Assembly (NCBI GenBank): GCA_964036275.1
Contig: OZ038434.1
Location: forward strand, 18,465,879-18,529,878
From: Litoditis marina
Lineage: Eukaryota; Nematoda; Chromadorea; Rhabditida; Rhabditidae
Length of the DNA: 64,000 bases
Direction of reading: 5' to 3'
In this document: in pieces, positions 13,298 to 26,300 of the stretch
Layout: the number at the start of each line of letters is the position of its first letter
Numbering within the stretch: the first letter of the stretch is position 1
The notes under the pieces: generated by a model
What the model was told of the DNA's origin: nothing
Databases searched by the model: none
The model's input: the letters and a program-made list of their open reading frames with translations, nothing else
Position numbers and translations under genes: made by a program

Positions 13298-14331
13298 TTT
13301 CGGGCAGCGCACGTGTGCCGCCGTCTATTTCTTTCTTTCTTCGTGACCATTTGGCTCAGTCGGCAGAGCAGCGCCCCACAGTCCAGTAGGCCGAGGGTTC
13401 TAATCCCTTCACGAACATCATTTTTGTGTGTTGGATTAACCTTTTATGGAGTCAGGATCTCTACACATTAACACAATTGCTTTTTCGAAATATTTTAATA
13501 TGTTCACACTAAGTTGATATTTGAAATACAAAAACTGCGTTACAAGTTTGGTTAGTAAGCATTCTCTCAGAGACCGTGATCAATCCTTGATTTCGGGCAG
13601 CGCATGTGTGCCGCCGTCTATTTCTTTCTTTCTTCGTGACCATTTGGCTCAGTCGGCAGAGCAGCGCCCCACAGTCCAGTAGGCCGAGGGTTCTAATCCC
13701 TTCACGAACATCATTTTTGTGTGTTGGATTAACCTTTTATGGAGTCAGGATCTCTACACATTAACACAATTGCTTTTTCGAAATATTTTAATATATTCAC
13801 ACTAAGTTGATGTTTGAAATACAAAAACTGCGTTACAAGTTTGGTTAGTAAGCATTCTCTCAGAAACCGTGATCAATCCTTGATTTCGGGCAGCGCACGT
13901 GTGCCGCCGTCTATTTCTTTCTTTCTTCGTGACCATTTGGCTCAGTCGGCAGAGCAGCACCCCACAGTCCAGTAGGCCGAGGGTTCTAATCCCTTCACGA
14001 ACATCATTTTTGTGTGTTGGATTAACCTTTTATGGAGTCAGGATCTCTACACATTAACACAATTGCTTTTCGAAATATTTTAATATATTCACACTAAGTT
14101 GATGTTTGAAATACAAAAACTGCGTTACAAGTTTGGTTAGTAAGCATTCTCTCAGAAGCCGTCATCAATCCTTGATTTCGGGCAGTGCACGTGTGACGCC
14201 GTCCATTTCTTTCTTTCTTCGTGACCATTTGGCTCAGCCGGCAGAGCAGCGCTCTACAGTGCAGTAGACCTAGGGTTCGAATCCTTTCACGGACATCATT
14301 TTTGTTTTTGTTCGATTAACCTTTTTATGGA
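13298..14331 (+). repeat. Island 2: duplicate of the tRNA-like tandem units
   Basis: Nearly identical copy of about 7258-8290, with four tRNA-like modules at about 13343, 13636, 13928 and 14221. Offsets from island 1 are 6040-6041 bp. The left junction is different (satellite GCAACTCC joined directly to TTTCGGGCAGC) and the right junction is identical (TTTTTATGGAGATAAG). The transposon found in island 1 is absent because the corresponding unit is not included. Confidence 0.92.
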
Positions 14332-17300
14332 GATAAGATGAACATTTTTGAGTTTCTACACATGAGAGAAGTTCAAAAATACCAAGTTTGAACACTAAAT
14401 CCCACGTAGTGCGAAAATCGCAACTCCATTCACGTCAACTTGGGGGTGTTTTTGGTTAGCACGGCACGGCCACTCAATTATTTCGGGACTGTTTCAACTT
14501 ATGCAAATAAGATGAACATTTTTAAGTTTCTACACATGAGAGGAGTTCAAAAATACCAAGTTTGAATACTAAATCCCACGTAGGGCGAAAATCGCAACTC
14601 CATTCACGTCAACTTGGGGGTGTTTTTGGTTAGCACCGCCACTCAATTATTTCGGGACTGTTTTAACTTATGCTAATAAGACGAACATTTTTGAGTTTCT
14701 ACACATGAGGGGAGTTCAAAAATACCAAGTTTGAACACTAAATCTCACGTAGGGCAAAAATCGCAACTCCATTCACGTCAATTTGGGGGTGTTTTTGGTT
14801 AGCACCGCCACTCAATTATTTCGGGACTGTTTCAACTTATGCAAATAAGATGAACATTTTTGAGTTTCTACACATGAGAGGAGTTCAAAAATACCAAGTT
14901 TGAATACTAAATCTCACGTAGGGCGAAAATCGCAACTCCATTCACGTCAACTTGGGGGTGTTTTTGGTTAGCACCGTCACTCAATTATTTCGGGACTGTT
15001 TCAACTTATGCAAATAAGATGAACATTTTAAGTTTCTACACATGAGAGGAGTTCAAAAATACCAAGTTTGAATACTAAATCTCACGTAGGGCAAAAATCG
15101 CAACTCCATTCACGTCAATTTGGGGGTGTTTTTGGTTAGCACCGCCACTCAATTATTTCGGGACTGTTTCAACTTATACAAATAAGATGAACATTTTTAA
15201 GTTTCTACACATGAGAGGAGTTCAAAAATACCAAGTTTGAATACTAAATCTCACGTAGGGCGAAAATCGCAACTCCATTCACGTCAACTTGGGGGTGTTT
15301 TTGGTTAGCACCGCCACTCAATTATTTCGGGACTGTTTCAACTTATACAAATAAGATGAACATTTTTAAGTTTCTACACATGAGAGGAGTTCAAAAATAC
15401 CAAGTTTGAATACTAAATCTCACGTAGGGCGAAAATCGCAACTCCATTCACGTCAACTTGGGGGTGTTTTTGGTTAGCACGGCCACTCAATTATTTCGGG
15501 ACTGTTTCAACTTATGCAAATAAGATGAACATTTTTGAGTTTCTACACATGAGAGGAGTTCAAAAACACCAAGTTTGAACACTAAATCCACGTAGGGCGA
15601 AAATCGCAACTCCATTCACGTCAACTTGGGGGTGTTTTTGGTTAGCACGGCCACTCAATTATTTCGGGACTGTTTTCAACTTATACAAATAAGATGAACA
15701 TTTTTAAGTTTCTACACATGAGAGGAGTTCAAAAATACCAAGTTTGAATACTAAATCTCACGTACGGCGAAAATCGCAACTCCATTCACGTCAACTTGGG
15801 GGTGTTTTTGGTTAGCACCGCCACTCAATTATTTCGGGACTGTTTCAACTTATGCAAATAAGATGAACATTTTTAAGTTTCTACACATGAGAGGAGTTCA
15901 AAAATACCAAGTTTGAATACTAAATCTCACGTAGGGCGAAAATCGCAATTCCATTCACGTCAACTTGGGGGTGTTTTTGGTTAGCACCGCCACTCAATTA
16001 TTTCGGGACTGTTTCAACTTATACAGATAAGATGAACATTTTTAAGTTTCTACACATGAGAGGAGTTCAAAAATACCAAGTTTGAATACTAAATCTCACG
16101 TAGGGCGAAAATCGCAATTCATTCACGTCAACTTGGGGGTGTTTTTGGTTAGCACCGTCACTCAATTATTTCGGGACTGTTTCAACTTATGCAAATAAGA
16201 TGAACATTTTTAAGTTTCTACACATGAGAGGAGTTCAAAAATACCAAGTTTGAATACTAAATCTCACGTAGGGCAAAAATCGCAACTCATTCACGTCAAT
16301 TTGGGGGTGTTTTTGGTTAGCACCGCCACTCAATTATTTCGGGACTGTTTCAACTTATACAAATAAGATGAACATTTTTAAGTTTCTACACATGAGAGGA
16401 GTTCAAAAATACCAAGTTTGAATACTAAATCTCACGTAGGGCGAAAATCGCAACTCCATTCACGTCAACTTGGGGGTGTTTTTGGTTAGCACCGCCACTC
16501 AATTATTTCGGGACTGTTTCAACTTATACAAATAAGATGAACATTTTTAAGTTTCTACACATGAGAGGAGTTCAAAAATACCAAGTTTGAATACTAAATC
16601 TCACGTAGGGCGAAAATCGCAACTCCATTCACGTCAACTTGGGGGTGTTTTTGGTTAGCACGGCCACTCAATTATTTCGGGACAGTTTCAACTTATGCAA
16701 ATAAGATGAACATTTTTGAGTTTCTACACATGAGAGGAGTTCAAAAACACCAAGTTTGAACACTAAATCCCACGTAGGGCGAAAATCGCAACTCCATTCA
16801 CGTCAACTTGGGGGTGTTTTTGGTTAGCACGGCCACTCAATTATTTCGGGACTGTTTCAACTTATACAAATAAGATGAACATTTTTAAGTTTCTACACAT
16901 GAGAGGAGTTCAAAAATACCAAGTTTGAATACTAAATCTCACGTACGGCGAAAATCGCAACTCCATTCACGTCAACTTGGGGGTGTTTTTGGTTAGCACC
17001 GCCACTCAATTATTTCGGGACTGTTTCAACTTATGCAAATAAGATGAACATTTTAAGTTTCTACACATGAGAGGAGTTCAAAAATACCAAGTTTGAATAC
17101 TAAATCTCACGTAGGGCGAAAATCGCAATTCCATTCACGTCAACTTGGGGGTGTTTTTGGTTAGCACCGCCACTCAATTATTTCGGGACTGTTTCAACTT
17201 ATACAGATAAGATGAACATTTTAAGTTTCTACACATGAGAGGAGTTCAAAAATACCAAGTTTGAATACTAAATCTCACGTAGGGCGAAAATCGCAACTCC

Positions 17301-20300
17301 ATTCACGTCAACTTGGGGGTGTTTTTGGTTAGCACGGCCACTCAATTATTTCGGGACTGTTTCAACTTATGCAAATAAGATGAACATTTTTAAGTTTCTA
17401 CACATGAGAGGAGTTCAAAAATACCAAGTTTGAATACTAAATCTCACGTAGGGCAAAAATCGCAACTCCATTCACGTCAATTTGGGGGTGTTTTTGGTTA
17501 GCACGGCCACTCAATTATTTCGGGACTGTTTCAACTTATGCAAATAAGATGAACATTTTTGAGTTTCTACACATGAGAGGAGTTCAAAAACACCAAGTTT
17601 GAACACTAAATCCCACGTAGGGCGAAAATCGCAACTCCATTCACGTCAACTTGGGGGTGTTTTTGGTTAGCACGGCCACTCAATTATTTCGGGACTGTTT
17701 CAACTTATGCAAATAAGATGAACATTTTTGAGTTTCTACACATGAGTGAAGTTCAAAAATACCAAGTTTGAACACTAAATCCCACGTAGTGCGAAAATCG
17801 CAACTCCATTCACGTCAACTTGGGGGTGTTTTTGGTTAGCACGGCACGGCGACTCAATTATTTCGGGACTGTTTCAACTTATGCAAATAAGATGAACATT
17901 TTTGAGTTTCTACACATGAGAGAAGTTCAAAAATACCAAGTTTGAACACTAAATCCCACGTAGTGCGAAAATCGCAACTCCATTCACGTCAACTTGGGGG
18001 TGTTTTTGGTTAGCACGGCACGGCCACTCAATTATTTCGGGACTGTTTCAACTTATGCAAATAAGATGAACATTTTTGAGTTTCTACACATGAGAGGAGT
18101 TCAAAAACACCAAGTTTGAACACTAAATCCTACGTAGGGCGAAAATCGCAACTCCATTCACGTCAACTTGGGGGTGTTTTTGGTTAGCACGGCCACTCAA
18201 TTATTTCGGGACTGTTTAAACTTATACAAAAAAGATGAACATTTTTAAGTTTCTACACATGAGAGGAGTTCAAAAATACCAAGTTTGAATACTAAATCTC
18301 ACGTAGGGCGAAAATCGCAACTCCATTCACGTCAACTTGGGGGTGTTTTTGGTTAGCACGGCCACTCAATTATTTCGGGACTGTTTCAACTTATGCAAAT
18401 AAGATGAACATTTTTAAGTTTCTACACATGAGAGGAGTTCAAAAATACCAAGTTTGAATACTAAATCTCACGTAGGGCAAAAATCGCAACTCCATTCACG
18501 TCAATTTGGGGTGTTTTTGGTTAGCACGGCCACTCAATTATTTCGGGACTGTTTCAACTTATGCAAATAAGATGAACATTTTTGAGTTTCTACACATGAG
18601 AGGAGTTCAAAAACACCAAGTTTGAACACTAAATCCCACGTAGGGCGAAAATCGCAACTCCATTCACGTCAACTTGGGGGTGTTTTTGGTTAGCACGGCC
18701 ACTCAATTATTTCGGGACTGTTTCAACTTATGCAAATAAGATGAACATTTTTGAGTTTCTACACATGAGAGAAGTTCAAAAATACCAAGTTTGAACACTA
18801 AATCCCACGTAGTGCGAAAATCGCAACTCCATTCACGTCAACTTGGGGGTGTTTTTGGTTAGCACGGCACGGCCACTCAATTATTTCGGGACTGTTTCAA
18901 CTTATGCAAATAAGATGAACATTTTTGAGTTTCTACACATGAGAGAAGTTCAAAAATACCAAGTTTGAACACTAAATCCCACGTAGTGCGAAAATCGCAA
19001 CTCCATTCACGTCAACTTGGGGGTGTTTTTGGTTAGCACGGCACGGCCACTCAATTATTTCGGGACTGTTTCAACTTATGCAAATAAGATGAACATTTTT
19101 GAGTTTCTACACATGAGAGGAGTTCAAAAACACCAAGTTTGAACACTAAATCCTACGTAGGGCGAAAATCGCAACTCCATTCACGTCAACTTGGGGGTGT
19201 TTTTGGTTAGCACGGCCACTCAATTATTTCGGGACTGTTTAAACTTATACAAAAAAGATGAACATTTTTAAGTTTCTACACATGAGAGGAAATCAAAAAT
19301 ACCACGTTTGAATACTAAATCTCACGTAGGGCGAAAATCGCAACTCCATTCACGTCAATTTGGGGGTGTTTTTGGTTAGCACCGCCACTCAATTATTTCG
19401 GGACTGTTTCAACTTATACAAATAAGATGAACATTTTGAAGTTTCTACACATGAGAGGAGTTCAAAAATACCAAGTTTGAATACTAAATCTCACGTACGG
19501 CGAAAATCGCAACTCCATTCACGTCAACTTGGGGGTGTTTTTGGTTAGCACCGCCACTCAATTATTTCGGGACTGTTTCAACTTATGCAAATAAGATGAA
19601 CATTTTTAAGTTTCTACACATGAGAGGAGTTCAAAAATACCAAGTTTGAATACTAAATCTCACGTAGGGCGAAAATCGCAATTCCATTCACGTCAACTTG
19701 GGGGTGTTTTTGGTTAGCACCGCCACTCAATTATTTCGGGACTGTTTCAACTTATACAGATAAGATGAACATTTTTAAGTTTCTACACATGAGAGGAGTT
19801 CAAAAATACCAAGTTTGAATACTAAATCTCACGTAGGGCGAAAATCGCAACTCCATTCACGTCAACTTGGGGGTGTTTTTGGTTAGCACGGCCACTCAAT
19901 TATTTCGGGACTGTTTCAACTTATGCAAATAAGATGAGCATTTTTGAGTTTCTACACATGAGAGGAGTTCAAAAACACCAAGTTTGAACACTAAATCCTA
20001 CGTAGGGCGAAAATCGCAACTCCATTCACGTCAACTTGGGGTGTTTTTGGTTAGCACGGCCACTCAATTATTTCGGGACTGTTTAAACTTATACAAAAAA
20101 GATGAACATTTTTAAGTTTCTACACATGAGAGGAGTTCAAAAATACCAAGTTTGAATACTAAATCTCACGTAGGGCGAAAATCGCAACTCCATTCACGTC
20201 AACTTGGGGGTGTTTTTGGTTAGCACGGCCACTCAATTATTTCGGGACTGTTTCAACTTATGCAAATAAGATGAACATTTTTAAGTTTCTGCACATGAGA

Positions 20301-23300
20301 GGAGTTCAAAAATACCAAGTTTGAATACTAAATCTCACGTAGGGCAAAAATCGCAACTCCATTCACGTCAATTTGGGGTGTTTTTGTTAGCACGGCCACT
20401 CAATTATTTCGGGACTGTTTCAACTTATGCAAATAAGATGAACATTTTTGAGTTTCTACACATGAGAGGAGTTCAAAAACACCAAGTTTGAACACTAAAT
20501 CCCACGTAGGGCGAAAATCGCAACTCCATTCACGTCAACTTGGGGGTGTTTTTGGTTAGCACGGCCACTCAATTATTTCGGGACTGTTTCAACTTATGCA
20601 AATAAGATGAACATTTTTGAGTTTCTACACATGAGAGAAGTTCAAAAATACCAAGTTTGAACACTAAATCCCACGTAGTGCGAAAATCGCAACTCCATTC
20701 ACGTCAACTTGGGGTGTTTTTGGTTAGCACGGCACGGCCACTCAATTATTTCGGGACTGTTTCAACTTATGCAAATAAGATGAACATTTTTGAGTTTCTA
20801 CACATGAGAGAAGTTCAAAAATACCAAGTTTGAACACTAAATCCCACGTAGTGCGAAAATCGCAACTCCATTCACGTCAACTTGGGGGTGTTTTTGGTTA
20901 GCACGGCACGGCCACTCAATTATTTCGGGACTGTTTCAACTTATGCAAATAAGATGAACATTTTTGAGTTTCTACACATGAGAGGAGTTCAAAAACACCA
21001 AGTTTGAACACTAAATCCTACGTAGGGCGAAAATCGCAACTCCATTCACGTCAACTTGGGGGTGTTTTTGGTTAGCACGGCCACTCAATTATTTCGGGAC
21101 TGTTTAAACTTATACAAAAAAGATGAACATTTTTAAGTTTCTACACATGAGAGGAGTTCAAAAATACCACGTTTGAATACTAAATCTCACGTAGGGCGAA
21201 AATCGCAACTCCATTCACGTCTATTTGGGGTGTTTTTGGTTAGCACCGCCACTCAATTATTTCGGGACTGTTTCAACTTATACAAATAAGATGAACATTT
21301 TGAAGTTTCTACACATGAGAGGAGTTCAAAAATACCAAGTTTGAATACTAAATCTCACGTACGGCGAAAATCGCAACTCCATTCACGTCAACTTGGGGGT
21401 GTTTTTGGTTAGCACCGCCACTCAATTATTTCGGGACTGTTTCAACTTATGCAAATAAGATGAACATTTTTAAGTTTCTACACATGAGAGGAGTTCAAAA
21501 ATACCAAGTTTGAATACTAAATCTCACGTAGGGCGAAAATCGCAATTCCATTCACGTCAACTTGGGGGTGTTTTTGGTTAGCACCGCCACTCAATTATTT
21601 CGGGACTGTTTCAACTTATACAGATAAGATGAACATTTTTAAGTTTCTACACATGAGAGGAGTTCAAAAATACCAAGTTTGAATACTAAATCTCACGTAG
21701 GGCGAAAATCGCAACTCCATTCACGTCAACTTGGGGGTGTTTTTGGTTAGCACGGCCACTCAATTATTTCGGGACTGTTTCAACTTATACAAATAAGATG
21801 AACATTTTGAAGTTTCTACACATGAGAGGAGTTCAAAAATACCAAGTTTGAATACTAAATCTCACGTACGGCGAAAATCGCAACTCCATTCACGTCAACT
21901 TGGGGGTGTTTTTGGTTAGCACCGCCACTCAATTATTTCGGGACTGTTTCAACTTATGCAAATAAGATGAACATTTTTAAGTTTCTACACATGAGAGGAG
22001 TTCAAAAATACCAAGTTTGAATACTAAATCTCACGTAGGGCGAAAATCGCAATTCCATTCACGTCAACTTGGGGGTGTTTTTGGTTAGCACCGCCACTCA
22101 ATTATTTCGGGACTGTTTCAACTTATACAGATAAGATGAACATTTTTAAGTTTCTACACATGAGAGGAGTTCAAAAATACCAAGTTTGAATACTAAATCT
22201 CACGTAGGGCGAAAATCGCAACTCCATTCACGTCAACTTGGGGGTGTTTTTGGTTAGCACGGCCACTCAATTATTTCGGGACTGTTTCAACTTATGCAAA
22301 TAAGATGAACATTTTTAAGTTTCTACACATGAGAGGAGTTCAAAAATACCAAGTTTGAATACTAAATCTCACGTAGGGCAAAAATCGCAACTCCATTCAC
22401 GTCAATTTGGGGGTGTTTTTGGTTAGCACGGCCACTCAATTATTTCGGGACTGTTTCAACTTATGCAAATAAGATGAACATTTTTGAGTTTCTACACATG
22501 AGAGGAGTTCAAAAACACCAAGTTTGAACACTAAATCCCACGTAGGGCGAAAATCGCAACTCCATTCACGTCAACTTGGGGGTGTTTTTGGTTAGCACGG
22601 CCACTCAATTATTTCGGGACTGTTTCAACTTATGCAAATAAGATGAACATTTTTGAGTTTCTACACATGAGAGAAGTTCAAAAATACCAAGTTTGAACAC
22701 TAAATCCCACGTAGTGCGAAAATCGCAACTCCATTCACGTCAACTTGGGGGTGTTTTTGGTTAGCACGGCACGGCCACTCAATTATTTCGGGACTGTTTC
22801 AACTTATGCAAATAAGATGAACATTTTTGAGTTTCTACACATGAGAGAAGTTCAAAAATACCAAGTTTGAACACTAAATCCCACGTAGTGCGAAAATCGC
22901 AACTCCATTCACGTCAACTTGGGGGTGTTTTTGGTTAGCACGGCACGGCCACTCAATTATTTCGGGACTGTTTCAACTTATGCAAATAAGATGAACATTT
23001 TTGAGTTTCTACACATGAGAGGAGTTCAAAAACACCAAGTTTGAACACTAAATCCTACGTAGGGCGAAAATCGCAACTCCATTCACGTCAACTTGGGGGT
23101 GTTTTTGGTTAGCACGGCCACTCAATTATTTCGGGACTGTTTAAACTTATACAAAAAAGATGAACATTTTTAAGTTTCTACACATGAGAGGAGTTCAAAA
23201 ATACCACGTTTGAATACTAAATCTCACGTAGGGCGAAAATCGCAACTCCATTCACGTCAATTTGGGGGTGTTTTTGGTTAGCACCGCCACTCAATTATTT

Positions 23301-26300
23301 CGGGACTGTTTCAACTTATACAAATAAGATGAACATTTTTAAGTTTCTACACATGAGAGGAGTTCAAAAATACCACGTTTGAATACTAAATCTCACGTAG
23401 GGCGAAAATCGCAACTCCATTCACGTCTATTTGGGGGTGTTTTTGGTTAGCACCGCCACTCAATTATTTCGGGACTGTTTAAACTTATACAAAAAAGATG
23501 AACATTTTTAAGTTTCTACACATGAGAGGAGTTCAAAAATACCACGTTTGAATACTAAATCTCACGTACGGCGAAAATCGCAACTCCATTCACGTCAACT
23601 TGGGGGTGTTTTTGGTTAGCACCGCCACTCAATTATTTCGGGACTGTTTCAACTTATGCAAATAAGATGAACATTTTTAAGTTTCTACACATGAGAGGAG
23701 TTCAAAAATACCAAGTTTGAATACTAAATCTCACGTAGGGCGAAAATCGCAATTCCATTCACGTCAACTTGGGGGTGTTTTTGGTTAGCACCGCCACTCA
23801 ATTATTTCGGGACTGTTTCAACTTATACAGATAAGATGAACATTTTTAAGTTTCTACACATGAGAGGAGTTCAAAAATACCAAGTTTGAATACTAAATCT
23901 CACGTAGGGCGAAAATCGCAACTCCATTCACGTCAACTTGGGGGTGTTTTTGGTTAGCACGGCCACTCAATTATTTCGGGACTGTTTCAACTTATGCAAA
24001 TAAGATGAACATTTTTAAGTTTCTACACATGAGAGGAGTTCAAAAATACCAAGTTTGAATACTAAATCTCACGTAGGGCAAAAATCGCAACTCCATTCAC
24101 GTCAATTTGGGGGTGTTTTTGGTTAGCACGGCCACTCAATTATTTCGGGACTGTTTCAACTTATGCAAATAAGATGAACATTTTTGAGTTTCTACACATG
24201 AGAGGAGTTCAAAAACACCAAGTTTGAACACTAAATCCCACGTAGGGCGAAAATCGCAACTCCATTCACGTCAACTTGGGGGTGTTTTTGGTTAGCACGG
24301 CCACTCAATTATTTCGGGACTGTTTCAACTTATGCAAATAAGATGAACATTTTTGAGTTTCTACACATGAGAGAAGTTCAAAAATACCAAGTTTGAACAC
24401 TAAATCCCACGTAGTGCGAAAATCGCAACTCCATTCACGTCAACTTGGGGGTGTTTTTGGTTAGCACGGCACGGCCACTCAATTATTTCGGGACTGTTTC
24501 AACTTATGCAAATAAGATGAACATTTTTGAGTTTCTACACATGAGAGAAGTTCAAAAATACCAAGTTTGAACACTAAATCCCACGTAGTGCGAAAATCGC
24601 AACTCCATTCACGTCAACTTGGGGGTGTTTTTGGTTAGCACGGCACGGCCACTCAATTATTTCGGGACTGTTTCAACTTATGCAAATAAGATGAACATTT
24701 TTGAGTTTCTACACATGAGAGGAGTTCAAAAACACCAAGTTTGAACACTAAATCCTACGTAGGGCGAAAATCGCAACTCCATTCACGTCAACTTGGGGGT
24801 GTTTTTGGTTAGCACGGCCACTCAATTATTTCGGGACTGTTTAAACTTATACAAAAAAGATGAACATTTTTAAGTTTCTACACATGAGAGGAGTTCAAAA
24901 ATACCACGTTTGAATACTAAATCTCACGTAGGGCGAAAATCGCAACTCCATTCACGTCAATTTGGGGTGTTTTTGGTTAGCACCGCCACTCAATTATTTC
25001 GGGACTGTTTCAACTTATACAAATAAGATGAACATTTTTAAGTTTCTACACATGAGAGGAGTTCAAAAATACCAAGTTTGAATACTAAATCTCACGTAGG
25101 GCGAAAATCGCAACTACATTCACGTCAACTTGGGGGTGTTTTTGGTTAGCACGGCCACTCAATTATTTCGGGACTGTTTCAACTTATGCAAATAAGATGA
25201 ACATTTTTGAGTTTCTACACATGAGAGGAGTTCAAAAACACCAAGTTTGAACACTAAATCCCACGTAGGGCGAAAATCGCAACTCCATTCACGTCAACTT
25301 GGGGGTGTTTTTGGTTAGCACGGCCACTCAATTATTTCGGGACTGTTTCAACTTATGCAAATAAGATGAACATTTTTGAGTTTCTACACATGAGAGAAGT
25401 TCAAAAATACCAAGTTTGAACACTAAATCCCACGTAGTGCGAAAATCGCAACTCCATTCACGTCAACTTGGGGGTGTTTTTGGTTAGCACGGCACGGCCA
25501 CTCAATTATTTCGGGACTGTTTCAACTTATGCAAATAAGATGAACATTTTTGAGTTTCTACACATGAGAGAAGTTCAAAAATACCAAGTTTGAACACTAA
25601 ATCCCACGTAGTGCGAAAATCGCAACTCCATTCACGTCAACTTGGGGGTGTTTTTGGTTAGCACGGCACGGCCACTCAATTATTTCGGGACTGTTTCAAC
25701 TTATGCAAATAAGATGAACATTTTTGAGTTTCTACACATGAGAGGAGTTCAAAAACACCAAGTTTGAACACTAAATCCTACGTAGGGCGAAAATCGCAAC
25801 TCCATTCACGTCAACTTGGGGGTGTTTTTGGTTAGCACGGCCACTCAATTATTTCGGGACTGTTTAAACTTATACAAAAAAGATGAACATTTTTAAGTTT
25901 CTACACATGAGAGGAGTTCAAAAATACCACGTTTGAATACTAAATCTCACGTAGGGCGAAAATCGCAACTCCATTCACGTCAATTTGGGGGTGTTTTTGG
26001 TTAGCACCGCCACTCAATTATTTCGGGACTGTTTCAACTTATACAAATAAGATGAACATTTTTAAGTTTCTACACATGAGAGGAGTTCAAAAATACCAAG
26101 TTTGAATACTAAATCTCACGTAGGGCGAAAATCGCAACTCCATTCACGTCAACTTGGGGGTGTTTTTGGTTAGCACGGCCACTCAATTATTTCGGGACTG
26201 TTTCAACTTATGCAAATAAGATGAACATTTTTGAGTTTCTACACATGAGAGGAGTTCAAAAACACCAAGTTTGAACACTAAATCCCACGTAGGGCGAAAA

